From: Pseudomonadota bacterium
Lineage (GTDB): Bacteria > Pseudomonadota > Alphaproteobacteria > UBA8366
Assembly: GCA_036339585.1 (NCBI GenBank)
Contig: JAYZAS010000021.1
Coordinates: 95,970 to 159,969 of the forward strand
Length of the DNA: 64,000 bases
Direction of reading: 5' to 3'
Shown here: one piece after another, positions 34,341 to 41,378 of the stretch
Position numbering within the stretch: the first letter of the stretch is position 1
Layout: every line of letters starts with the position of its first letter
The notes under the pieces: generated by a model
Told to the model about the DNA's origin: nothing
Seen by the model: only the letters and a program-made list of their open reading frames with translations
The model's database searches: none
Translations under genes and position numbers: made by a program

Positions 34341-34784
34341 CTAGGTTAAATCCTGTAATACTTCATCCGGGTGTTCCGCAGGCTTCACAGGTGAATAGAC
34401 TTTTACCACACGACCATCGGATCCGATTAATACGGATATACGTCCCGCCTTGTCTGCCCCCGCTTCAGCTGCTCCGTAACGACTGGAGACCGCACCACCT
34501 TCATCACTTAAGAGGTCAAAGGGAAAACTGAATTTATCCCTAAACGCCTTGTTATCGTCAGTGCTATCGAGACTAATGCCAAAAATCTCACAGTCCTTTG
34601 CTTTGAAAAGTTGGATTCGATCACGGAACCCTTTACCTTCAATCGTTCAGCCCGGAGTATCAGCTTTCGGATACCACCACAGTAAAATATTTTTCCCCTC
34701 ATAATCTGCTAATCTTATACTATGCCCATCTTGATTGGGTAAAACAAATTGAGGCGCCATAGATCCCATATCTAATAATACCAT
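34341..34784 (-). CDS. Selenocysteine-containing peroxiredoxin (Bcp/AhpC-TSA type), copy 2
   Basis: Also reads as exactly 147 residues with one in-frame TGA, at 34649-34647 (codon 46). The frame gives MVLLDMGSMAPQFVLPNQDG, LLWWYPKADTPG-U-TIEGKGFRDRIQ, then FGISLDSTDDNKAFRDKF, FDLLSDEGG and SVLIGSDGRVVKVY. The motif P39-K-A-D-T43-P-G-U46 is the canonical Bcp PxxxTxxC with Sec for Cys. Cys65 is the only cysteine, so a classical resolving Cys five residues after the active site is missing. ATG 34784 has an AGAGGAA box upstream. It lies 119 nt upstream of copy 1 on the same strand and is clearly a diverged paralogue of equal length. No single ORF covers it unless TGA is read through. Expression requires SelA/SelB/SelC/SelD encoded elsewhere. 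Confidence 0.87.
34613..34631 (-). promoter_or_regulatory. Candidate bacterial SECIS element in peroxiredoxin copy 2
   Basis: Same hairpin and spacing as in copy 1: UGA, 15 nt, GGGUUC-CGUGAUC-GAAUCC. The lower part differs: GAAGG can pair with UUUUC below an internal loop, so the lower helix is kept with different bases. The block 34611-34631 is identical to copy 1 at every synonymous position of the encoded GFRDRIQ, while flanking codons differ. Confidence 0.77.
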
Positions 34785-35123
34785 AAAAAATGTTCCTCTG
34801 TGATTATGATAGGCTCGGTTGGAGTTTAACCGTGAACCAGACAGTTGAAAAGTAATTTTGCTTCAATCAGGGCAAAAGCCAATTTTAGCTCCAGAAAATC
34901 ATAGCTTGGTAAAAAATGTATTACACACCAAATCGAGGTTTACATGTCAGATACATCACATAATACAAATCCTTAAACTGAACCCGTTCTGTGACACGGA
35001 GACAAAGCGCTTCTTACCTTTTCGAATAATCTTTAAACTGTAGGTTGCGTAATTCAATTATACACTACTTGGCCTGTCGTATGTTTCAAATACATATGTA
35101 ATTACTTATCAAGGAGGCTAGAA
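34785..35123. promoter_or_regulatory. Divergent intergenic region, selenoperoxiredoxins / dienelactone hydrolase
   Basis: About 340 nt between divergent starts, AT-rich, no credible ORF. It should hold the promoter of the two selenoperoxiredoxin genes (minus) and of the hydrolase (plus). An AAGGAGG box at 35109-35115 precedes the hydrolase ATG. I see no defined operator or RNA element. Confidence 0.45.
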
Positions 35124-35846
35124 ATGCAACATAAAATAGAAATTTTGACTGTTAACAACAGCCAAATGGAGTTGTTTACATTTTTGCCCGAGGGTGAGGG
35201 CCCGCATCCTGGCCTTGTTGTCGCGATGCACCTGCCGGTCGGTCATACTGGTATAGAAAATGACAAATTCACACTGGACGCGTGCAAACGTTATTGTGAC
35301 GCAGGTTATGCAATTGCGTGCCCGTTTATTTTTCATTATTGGCCAAAAGAAGCTGAAATGCAGATAAAAAGAGATGAGTTTCGGGATGATCGTGTCATAG
35401 ATGACTGTCAAGCAGCATTTGATTGGCTTACCGAGGATGAAAGTGTGGATGCACAGCGTATAGGAATAGTCGGCCATTGTTGGGGTGGCAGAGTTGCATG
35501 GGTGAGTGCGGTAAATAATCCGAAATATAGAGCCTGCGCAATCTTCTATGGCGGACGCATTAAATTGCCGATGGGAGAAAATGCCCATCGACCAATTGAG
35601 CTTGCAAATCAGATGCCTTGCCCCGTTTTGGGGTTGTTTGGTAACGAAGATGAAGGGCCCTCGCCAAAAGATGTTGACGATTATGCAGCTGCTCTGAGTG
35701 CGGCGGGTATTGAACATCAATTTCACAGATACGATGGCGCAGGGCATGGTTTTCAGGATGAGTATGCTAAAGATCGTTATAATAAAGAAGCAAGTGAGGA
35801 TGCTTGGGGCAAGGCACTAGCCTTTTTCAACTCCAAACTTAAGTGA
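35124..35846 (+). CDS. Dienelactone hydrolase family protein
   Basis: A 240-residue alpha/beta hydrolase of the dienelactone hydrolase family. The nucleophile elbow GHCWGG has Cys119 instead of Ser, and the triad is completed by Asp about 176 (FGNEDEGPSP) and His207 (GAGHGFQ). True dienelactone hydrolases act in chlorocatechol degradation, but most family members have unknown ester or lactone substrates, and no ring-cleavage genes are nearby. A strong AAGGAGG ribosome-binding site precedes ATG 35124. Confidence 0.88.
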   Translation: MQHKIEILTVNNSQMELFTFLPEGEGPHPGLVVAMHLPVGHTGIENDKFTLDACKRYCDAGYAIACPFIFHYWPKEAEMQIKRDEFRDDRVIDDCQAAFDWLTEDESVDAQRIGIVGHCWGGRVAWVSAVNNPKYRACAIFYGGRIKLPMGENAHRPIELANQMPCPVLGLFGNEDEGPSPKDVDDYAAALSAAGIEHQFHRYDGAGHGFQDEYAKDRYNKEASEDAWGKALAFFNSKLK

Positions 35847-35927
35847 GTACGCGAGCTAAAGATTGCCGGTTTTATTCATACAATTATTCGCTTGGATGCG
35901 TACATAGCTCTGGGCATGCGAGGCAAA

Positions 35928-36434
35928 ATGGAAGAAATAGAAAAATACCTTGAGTTTTATTGGGCTTTCCTATTTGTTTTTTCCGCGGGCTGTGCATTTG
36001 GGTACGTAATCGCAAATAACATACGTGTCACAGAAATTGCACTTGATCTGTGGCAAGATGGCGCGAGAGATTGCGTGCCTTTTTTGACGCCACCATGGAA
36101 CGGCCCATTGAAATTTTTCTGTATTCTTTTGGCTTTTTGGATTACTTACGCAGAGGCCCAAAGCGTGGGGTCTGAGAGCTGGTTGTATGGAGTTACATCC
36201 TTTTTGATTGGTTTCGCCACTATATACGGTTGGGTCGGAGATAGTGCAAAAACTGATAGATGGCTACCGGGAATGCATTCAAGACTTGTGCTACGTTACG
36301 GACAATTAAAGACAATGGGCCAACCACAAAAAGCAGATGCGTTAAAAACACTCGAGACGAAATTTGTCGCACGATATCCTCAATACCGAAGGCGTGCTCT
36401 GAGTAAAAACACTTCTGGACCTTTTAGAGAATAG
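35928..36434 (+). CDS. Small integral membrane protein of unknown function
   Basis: A protein of about 168 residues with hydrophobic segments near residues 10-32 (FYWAFLFVFSAGCAFGYVIA), 62-76 (PLKFFCILLAFWITY) and 83-102, followed by a basic soluble tail (HSRLVLRYGQLK and RYPQYRRRAL). I take ATG 35928 rather than the TTG at 35892 because it follows a GAGG box and gives a MEEIEKYLEFYW start. I do not recognise the family. It lies 82 nt after the hydrolase and may share its transcript. Confidence 0.6.
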   Translation: MEEIEKYLEFYWAFLFVFSAGCAFGYVIANNIRVTEIALDLWQDGARDCVPFLTPPWNGPLKFFCILLAFWITYAEAQSVGSESWLYGVTSFLIGFATIYGWVGDSAKTDRWLPGMHSRLVLRYGQLKTMGQPQKADALKTLETKFVARYPQYRRRALSKNTSGPFRE

Positions 36435-36535
36435 TTTTTCTCATCTCTTTACCTGTTGCCTCAGATAGCCAAGCAACAAAAATAAGAATTTACCAGTGGC
36501 GCACCATGACGCCCGGAGCTGTAATACTCGGCTGC

Positions 36536-37201
36536 CTAACTACCTATGAAAGGATTAAGAAAACGCCCCATAGAACCGGTTAATGACACAGGTGCTTCTG
36601 CAACAACAAGGCAAATACAATCTTTCCCAGCATCTGCAATGGGTTGGTGCTCTTCACCTTCTCTCATTTCAACTATATCACCACGACTAAAGTGGCCAGA
36701 TTCATCAGTGAAGGCCCCGTCCAATACTAAAGTCCACTCACTACCGCCGTGATCGTGAGAGGGTACTTTTTTACCTCCGCGTATGGCCAACATATAACAC
36801 TCAAATTTATCGTGCCTTTCCAGCAAAGGTATTTTTTTGATCCCAAAGCCAGCCCACTGCCACATGTCCGCATCATCTATATCTCCGCAGTATCCGCTCA
36901 ACGGTCGTGGTATACAAGACTTTAATTCAGCTGAGTTTGAACCAACTGGTGTATTGTGACAAATTTCCACTTCTGCAAGATTATCGAGGGACGCGAGTGT
37001 ATCTGACTTAAGTTCATCACTAATTTTCTCTGAAACACAGTTGTCAACAAAGGCACCACCGATAGCCTCGTAATCTTCAACTTTACGCCTACAAACCGGG
37101 CATAACGCGAGGTGCGTTGCGACTAAAAGGCTTATGGGCTCCGATGCCGCGCCACTAGCATAATCTAACAGCAATGCGTCGTTTGGATGATGAGTTATCA
37201 T
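36536..37201 (-). CDS. chrR: ChrR-type zinc anti-sigma factor with cupin domain
   Basis: ChrR holds RpoE inactive until singlet oxygen or organic hydroperoxides trigger its loss. The 221-residue protein has the N-terminal zinc anti-sigma domain (HHP at 4-6, His30, Cys34, Cys37 in THLALCPVC) and a C-terminal cupin with His149, His151, Glu155 (SHDHGGSEW) and His185 (GEEHQPI), matching the ligand pattern of the Rhodobacter sphaeroides protein with a constant offset. Its ATG overlaps the rpoE stop by 4 nt. All metal ligands are intact, so it should be functional. Confidence 0.93.
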   Translation of the reverse strand: MITHHPNDALLLDYASGAASEPISLLVATHLALCPVCRRKVEDYEAIGGAFVDNCVSEKISDELKSDTLASLDNLAEVEICHNTPVGSNSAELKSCIPRPLSGYCGDIDDADMWQWAGFGIKKIPLLERHDKFECYMLAIRGGKKVPSHDHGGSEWTLVLDGAFTDESGHFSRGDIVEMREGEEHQPIADAGKDCICLVVAEAPVSLTGSMGRFLNPFIGS

Positions 37202-37785
37202 ATGTCCAACTCCGTTAACGTCTTTTTTAAACGTTGAAATGCCAATCTAATCCGAGATTTTACGGTACCAAGAGGCAGGCCGGTCTGCATCGCGATTTCC
37301 GCATGAGACTTTTCTTCATAAAAAGCATATTTTAAAATTTCCTGCTGCTCGTCAGGCAACTCGTCAATCGCCTCAGAAATTCGAGTAGAGTTTTGTTTTG
37401 AAAGTAGTATATCATCGGATCCACGAGGGTATTCCTTAACCAAGGCCGGATCGTTTATGTCAGGTTCTGGCCTTTTTTCCTTTCTTATCAGGTCAATGCG
37501 AGCGTTACGTGCTATAGTAAACACCCAAGTGGTAACTTTACCTTTTCTTTGATCAAAGTGTCCCGCATATCTCCAAAGCTTGAACATAACTTCCTGTGTT
37601 AGGTCATCCAACGAATCTTCTGGGGTACCGTTTTTACGCAAAAACCCCTTAACTTTGGGTGCCAGATGATCAAACAGATATCCAAACGCTTTTTTATCCC
37701 TGCATACGGCCACCGATGACAACCATTGTGCAAGGCAATCATCATGGTTTTCCCTCACTGCGGCCGGGGGCTGACTAGAATTCAT
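37198..37785 (-). CDS. rpoE: ECF sigma factor RpoE of the ChrR-controlled (ECF11) type
   Basis: A group IV sigma factor. Region 2 is seen as AFGYLFDHLAPKVKGFL and DDLTQEVMFKLW, and region 4 as LPDEQQEILKYAFYEEKSHAEIA with GLPLGTVKSRIRLAFQRLKK. The start is uncertain: ATG 37785 (195 residues) has a GGAAAG box just upstream and gives a normal-length protein, while ATG 37860 and TTG 37917 extend the same frame. It is cotranscribed and overlapped with chrR and divergent from the lipid-modification genes it probably controls. Confidence 0.9.
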   Translation of the reverse strand: MNSSQPPAAVRENHDDCLAQWLSSVAVCRDKKAFGYLFDHLAPKVKGFLRKNGTPEDSLDDLTQEVMFKLWRYAGHFDQRKGKVTTWVFTIARNARIDLIRKEKRPEPDINDPALVKEYPRGSDDILLSKQNSTRISEAIDELPDEQQEILKYAFYEEKSHAEIAMQTGLPLGTVKSRIRLAFQRLKKTLTELDI

Positions 37786-37888
37786 GCTTTCCACATACCC
37801 GCCTAACTCGGATAAATCCAAGCATGAAGAAGCAATTTGTTGTGTATTATCAAGTGACATACAGGTAAAACGTAAAACATTTTTGTTT

Positions 37889-37954
37889 GGATCACTTTCA
37901 TTTTTTTGTTGATCCAACCAGACTGATCAGACGTTAATCATGAATACATAAGAA
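37889..37954. promoter_or_regulatory. Candidate RpoE-dependent divergent promoters
   Basis: Three TGATC-containing boxes occur within 45 nt: TGATCC on the minus strand at 37894-37889, TGATCC on the plus strand at 37910-37915, and the palindromic TGATCA at 37924-37929. TGATC is the known -35 core for ChrR-controlled RpoE promoters. A TAAGAA at 37949-37954 could be the plus-strand -10 for the FAD oxidase operon, though the spacer to the nearest box is on the long side. Exact pairing of -35 and -10 elements is unclear. Confidence 0.5.
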
Positions 37955-37965
37955 ACAAATATTAA

Positions 37966-39330
37966 ATGTCAAAAGTAAATCCAAAAAAGATGAAAATAGC
38001 TGTTATAGGCGGCGGGATTAGTGGTCTCAGCTGCGCTTGGTGCCTGTCTGCTCAACATTCGGTAACACTTTTTGAACGCGATTCACAATTTGGCGGCCAC
38101 GCTAAAACAGTTTTTTTAAAAAACGAGGATGACTACATCCCAATAGATGTTGGATTTATAGTGTATAACCAACGCAACTATCCTAATCTTGTTGCGCTCT
38201 TCAATCATCTAGGCGTTCGATCGGAACAAAGTAACATGTCTTTTAGCTTTTCCAATCGTGAACAAGATTTAGAATATGAAGGCAGTCTTCGTGGCTTTTT
38301 AACCCAGCCACAAAACCTTTTGAAAAAGCGTTACAGGAAAATGCTTTTTGACATTTTCAGGTTTTTTAGAAAAGCAGAGGAGTTTTTAGACAACAAAGGG
38401 GCTACCAGCCTTAGTCTTAAAGATTATTTAGAGATTGAAAAATATTCCGATGGCTTCATTTATGATCATTTGTTACCGATGGGCGCATCGATATGGTCGG
38501 CAAAATGCTCTGATATGCTGTCATTTCCGGCCGAAACTTTCATTAATTTTTTTAAAAATCATGCGTTACTTGAGCTAGGGGCGCGGCCTAAATGGATGAC
38601 GGTGTCTGGGGGTAGTGTAAACTACGTCAATAATCTCCTCTCAACCTTCGCCGGCATACCTAAATTAAATTGCAGGGTCGACTCGATTGAGCGAGATTGT
38701 GATGGCCTTATAGTGGAAGCTAATAATAAACGAACTCGTTTCGATACGGTCGTTTTCGCTTGTCATGCTGATCAAGCTTTGGAAATACTGGGAGAACAGG
38801 CAACGAACGCACAACGAAAAATTTTATCATCATTTCGTTATGCAGAAAACCTTGGAGTTTTGCACAGAGACCCAGCTTTAATGCCCGACCGACGCCGCGC
38901 TTGGGCGAGTTGGAACTTTATATCAGACAGCGGTGTTTCCGATGAGAATATTGAACAAACGAAGTCTGTGTGTGTGACTTATTGGATGAATAAGCTTCAA
39001 AACATAAAGAGCCCCGAAAATCTCTTCGTGACCCTGAACCCAACCCAACTAATCGAAAAAAACAAAATTATAGACAAGTTTAAATATGCGCATCCTCAGT
39101 TTGACCGCAAAGCCCTAGCTGGCCAACGTGATCTCCCAAGAATACAGGGGCAAGGAGGGCTCTGGTTCTGCGGTAGTTATTGTGGCAACGGATTTCATGA
39201 AGACGGCTTGAGAGCTGGCCTCGAAGTAGCCGAAGCTTTAGGTTCACCAGCACCCTGGTGTACAAATGCAATCCCCGGACTGGCAACTACTGCGAGTAGT
39301 TCTGGGCCATTCGTCAAAGCAGACCAATGA
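37966..39330 (+). CDS. FAD-dependent amine-oxidase-like protein of the RpoE/ChrR island
   Basis: A 454-residue flavoprotein with an N-terminal dinucleotide-binding loop VIGGGISGLSCAW (about 12-24), an FERDSQFGGHAKTV segment, and a C-terminal FAD-binding stretch WFCGSYCGNGFHEDGLRAGLEVAEAL. This family regularly sits beside Cfa-like methyltransferases; its Rhodobacter sphaeroides counterpart belongs to the RpoE regulon and has been linked to furan fatty acid formation, where a flavin enzyme would desaturate the methylated acyl chain. The exact reaction here is inferred. The stop overlaps the next gene by 4 nt. Confidence 0.85.
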   Translation: MSKVNPKKMKIAVIGGGISGLSCAWCLSAQHSVTLFERDSQFGGHAKTVFLKNEDDYIPIDVGFIVYNQRNYPNLVALFNHLGVRSEQSNMSFSFSNREQDLEYEGSLRGFLTQPQNLLKKRYRKMLFDIFRFFRKAEEFLDNKGATSLSLKDYLEIEKYSDGFIYDHLLPMGASIWSAKCSDMLSFPAETFINFFKNHALLELGARPKWMTVSGGSVNYVNNLLSTFAGIPKLNCRVDSIERDCDGLIVEANNKRTRFDTVVFACHADQALEILGEQATNAQRKILSSFRYAENLGVLHRDPALMPDRRRAWASWNFISDSGVSDENIEQTKSVCVTYWMNKLQNIKSPENLFVTLNPTQLIEKNKIIDKFKYAHPQFDRKALAGQRDLPRIQGQGGLWFCGSYCGNGFHEDGLRAGLEVAEALGSPAPWCTNAIPGLATTASSSGPFVKADQ

Positions 39331-40148
39331 AAATACAAGCACTTAAAAATCTAAGTTCGTGTTTGTATTGGGGCAGGGTCATGCACTGCAGATTACGTCC
39401 CTCCCGACATCGTTTTACATATCGAGTGTTTTGGTTTTTATTCGATTTGGATGAATTGCAAACGCTTGACCACAATCTAACGTTTTTTGCACATAATCGC
39501 TGGGATATTTTATCTTTTTACGATAGCGATCATGGCCCACGCGATGGCACTCACCTAAGGAGTTGGATTGATCAACATTTAGAAACGGCTGGAATTAATT
39601 TGCGCGGTGGATCGATTAAACTGCTGTGTTTTCCTCGGATATTTGGTTTCGTATTTAACCCCCTCTCGATATGGTATTGCTATGACAATGATGGTTTATT
39701 GCGTGCACTGTTATACGAGGTGCGGAACACATTCAATGAGAGTCATAGCTATCTCATAAAAATCAACTGCCCGGCACATTTGTCTATCCCCCCTCATGCC
39801 GTGCGAAAACGTTTTTATGTATCGCCATTCCTTAAAATGGCCTGTACCTACAAATTCCGGTTAACGGAACCCAAGAAAGCAGTTACCGTGCATATCCGTC
39901 AATCGGATGAGGAAGAAACAGTCCTCCTTGCTACAATGATGGGCAAACAAAAAAGACTTGATGCCAAAACCTTAGCGTTGTCTATCGTTGTATTCCCACT
40001 TATGACTATTAAAGTGGTCGCCGCCATTCATTGGGAAGCGCTTAAGCTCTGGACAAAAAAGGTACCACGAGTCCCAAAACCATTTCCTCCAACAAATACT
40101 GTCACAGTTGGGCAAACTGGCTCAGACAAACAAACAATTTCTGCGTGA
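39327..40148 (+). CDS. DUF1365 family protein
   Basis: A 273-residue DUF1365 protein. Recognisable segments are YWGRVMHCRLRPSRHRFTYRVFWFLFDLDE at the start (given here as the conserved H-x-R...RFxYxV pattern), a FGFVFNPLSIWYCYD block near 107 and an EVRNTFNESHSYLI block near 135. The family has no established reaction but is almost always next to the FAD oxidase and a Cfa-like methyltransferase, so a role in modifying membrane acyl chains is likely. Overlaps the FAD oxidase stop (ATGA). Confidence 0.88.
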   Translation: MKIQALKNLSSCLYWGRVMHCRLRPSRHRFTYRVFWFLFDLDELQTLDHNLTFFAHNRWDILSFYDSDHGPRDGTHLRSWIDQHLETAGINLRGGSIKLLCFPRIFGFVFNPLSIWYCYDNDGLLRALLYEVRNTFNESHSYLIKINCPAHLSIPPHAVRKRFYVSPFLKMACTYKFRLTEPKKAVTVHIRQSDEEETVLLATMMGKQKRLDAKTLALSIVVFPLMTIKVVAAIHWEALKLWTKKVPRVPKPFPPTNTVTVGQTGSDKQTISA

Positions 40149-40160
40149 CCGGAGTTCGAA

Positions 40161-41375
40161 ATGGCAGGCACAAAATTCGAGAGCACTACTATGAAAAACA
40201 AACAAAGTGGAAAAAAATTCGTTGAACGACTAGGTAACGCCATCACATTTGGGCGTCTCACCATAAAAACGCGTAAAGGCGGCACTTTCCATTTTGTTGG
40301 TGAGGAAGATGGCCCCGACGCGGAACTTATACTTAAAAAACCTGGATTTGCGCGCAAACTTTTTACTGGCGGTGATGTTGGTTTTGCAGAAGCATATATG
40401 GAGGGCATCTGTGACACACCTGATCTGACTGCGCTAATTCAACTAGGGGCTCTAAACGAAGATGTTGCGTGGGCTAATTTTCTGAAAGGTATACCTTTTT
40501 TTCGATGGTTCGCTCGTTTTGGGCACGCGTTACGTGCGAACAGCCGTAGTGGGGCTAAGCGTAACATAAAAAGCCATTATGACCTCGGCAACGAATTCTA
40601 TGCTTCATGGCTCGACCCCTCAATGACTTACTCCTCTGCAGCTTTTCCCGAATGCAACGCCTCTCTCGAAAAAGCTCAGGAATACAAATATCATCTATTG
40701 TTAAGTAAACTAAATGTGGACGCATCTCACCACATCCTAGAGATTGGGTGCGGTTGGGGGGGGTTTGCAATCTATGCGGTCAAGACAAAAGGCTGTAAAG
40801 TAACCGCTTTAACAATTTCTCCGGCGCAATATGACTACGCCAAAAAGAATGTCGCAAAATTAGGACTTGAGGGACAAATTAGCATCAAGCTGTGCGACTA
40901 TCGTGATATAAATGAAAAATTCGACCGAATAGTTTCTATAGAAATGCTAGAAGCCGTTGGAGAAGCTTATTGGGCCAGCTACTTCCAGAAATTTTACTCT
41001 CTTTTGCGTAGTGGTGGTCGAGCAGCTATTCAAGCCATTACTATAGATCAAGCATACTGGCAGAGTTACCGCCGGAATCCCGATTTTATTCAGCAATATA
41101 TCTTTCCAGGCGGCATGCTACCGACAATTGAAAGATTACAAAAAGAAGTTCAAGCCGCACAGCTTAATTGGGAAAATTGCAGTAAATTTGGGGCAGATTA
41201 CGCCAAAACTCTCCGGATTTGGTGCGAGACCTTCGACATGAAGTGGGCTCATATAAAAAGTTTGGGGTTCGATGAGCACTTTCGTCGCATGTGGCGATAC
41301 TATTTTTGTTATTGCGAGGCGGGTTTTAACATAGGCCGCATCGATGTCGTCCATGCAATTTTGAGTCGAGACTAA
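40161..41375 (+). CDS. Cyclopropane-fatty-acid-synthase-like SAM methyltransferase
   Basis: A 404-residue SAM-dependent methyltransferase acting on unsaturated acyl chains of phospholipids. Seen: the N-terminal lipid-binding domain, SHYDLGNEFYASWLDPSMTYSSA near 135, SAM motif I HILEIGCGWGGFAIYA near 193, and FDRIVSIEMLEAVGE near 255. In this neighbourhood the enzyme may methylate without ring closure, as in methylated/furan fatty acid synthesis, rather than form cyclopropanes; sequence alone does not separate the two. GGAG lies 6 nt upstream of ATG 40161. Confidence 0.88.
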   Translation: MAGTKFESTTMKNKQSGKKFVERLGNAITFGRLTIKTRKGGTFHFVGEEDGPDAELILKKPGFARKLFTGGDVGFAEAYMEGICDTPDLTALIQLGALNEDVAWANFLKGIPFFRWFARFGHALRANSRSGAKRNIKSHYDLGNEFYASWLDPSMTYSSAAFPECNASLEKAQEYKYHLLLSKLNVDASHHILEIGCGWGGFAIYAVKTKGCKVTALTISPAQYDYAKKNVAKLGLEGQISIKLCDYRDINEKFDRIVSIEMLEAVGEAYWASYFQKFYSLLRSGGRAAIQAITIDQAYWQSYRRNPDFIQQYIFPGGMLPTIERLQKEVQAAQLNWENCSKFGADYAKTLRIWCETFDMKWAHIKSLGFDEHFRRMWRYYFCYCEAGFNIGRIDVVHAILSRD

Positions 41376-41378
41376 TTT

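Noticed and set aside
33778..34784. Both peroxiredoxin genes as pseudogenes with nonsense mutations
   Set aside because: The frames are intact on both sides, have equal length, good ribosome-binding sites at least for copy 2, and both stops hit the catalytic Cys codon and are followed by the same hairpin.
33778..34784. TGA read as tryptophan (alternative code)
   Set aside because: Trp is encoded by TGG next to the TGA (LLWWYP), and TGA ends many genes in the window such as ftsW, murG and recN.
35118..35747. 209-residue minus-strand ORF opposite the dienelactone hydrolase
   Set aside because: Antisense of a well-supported hydrolase with catalytic motifs; the product has no recognisable pattern.
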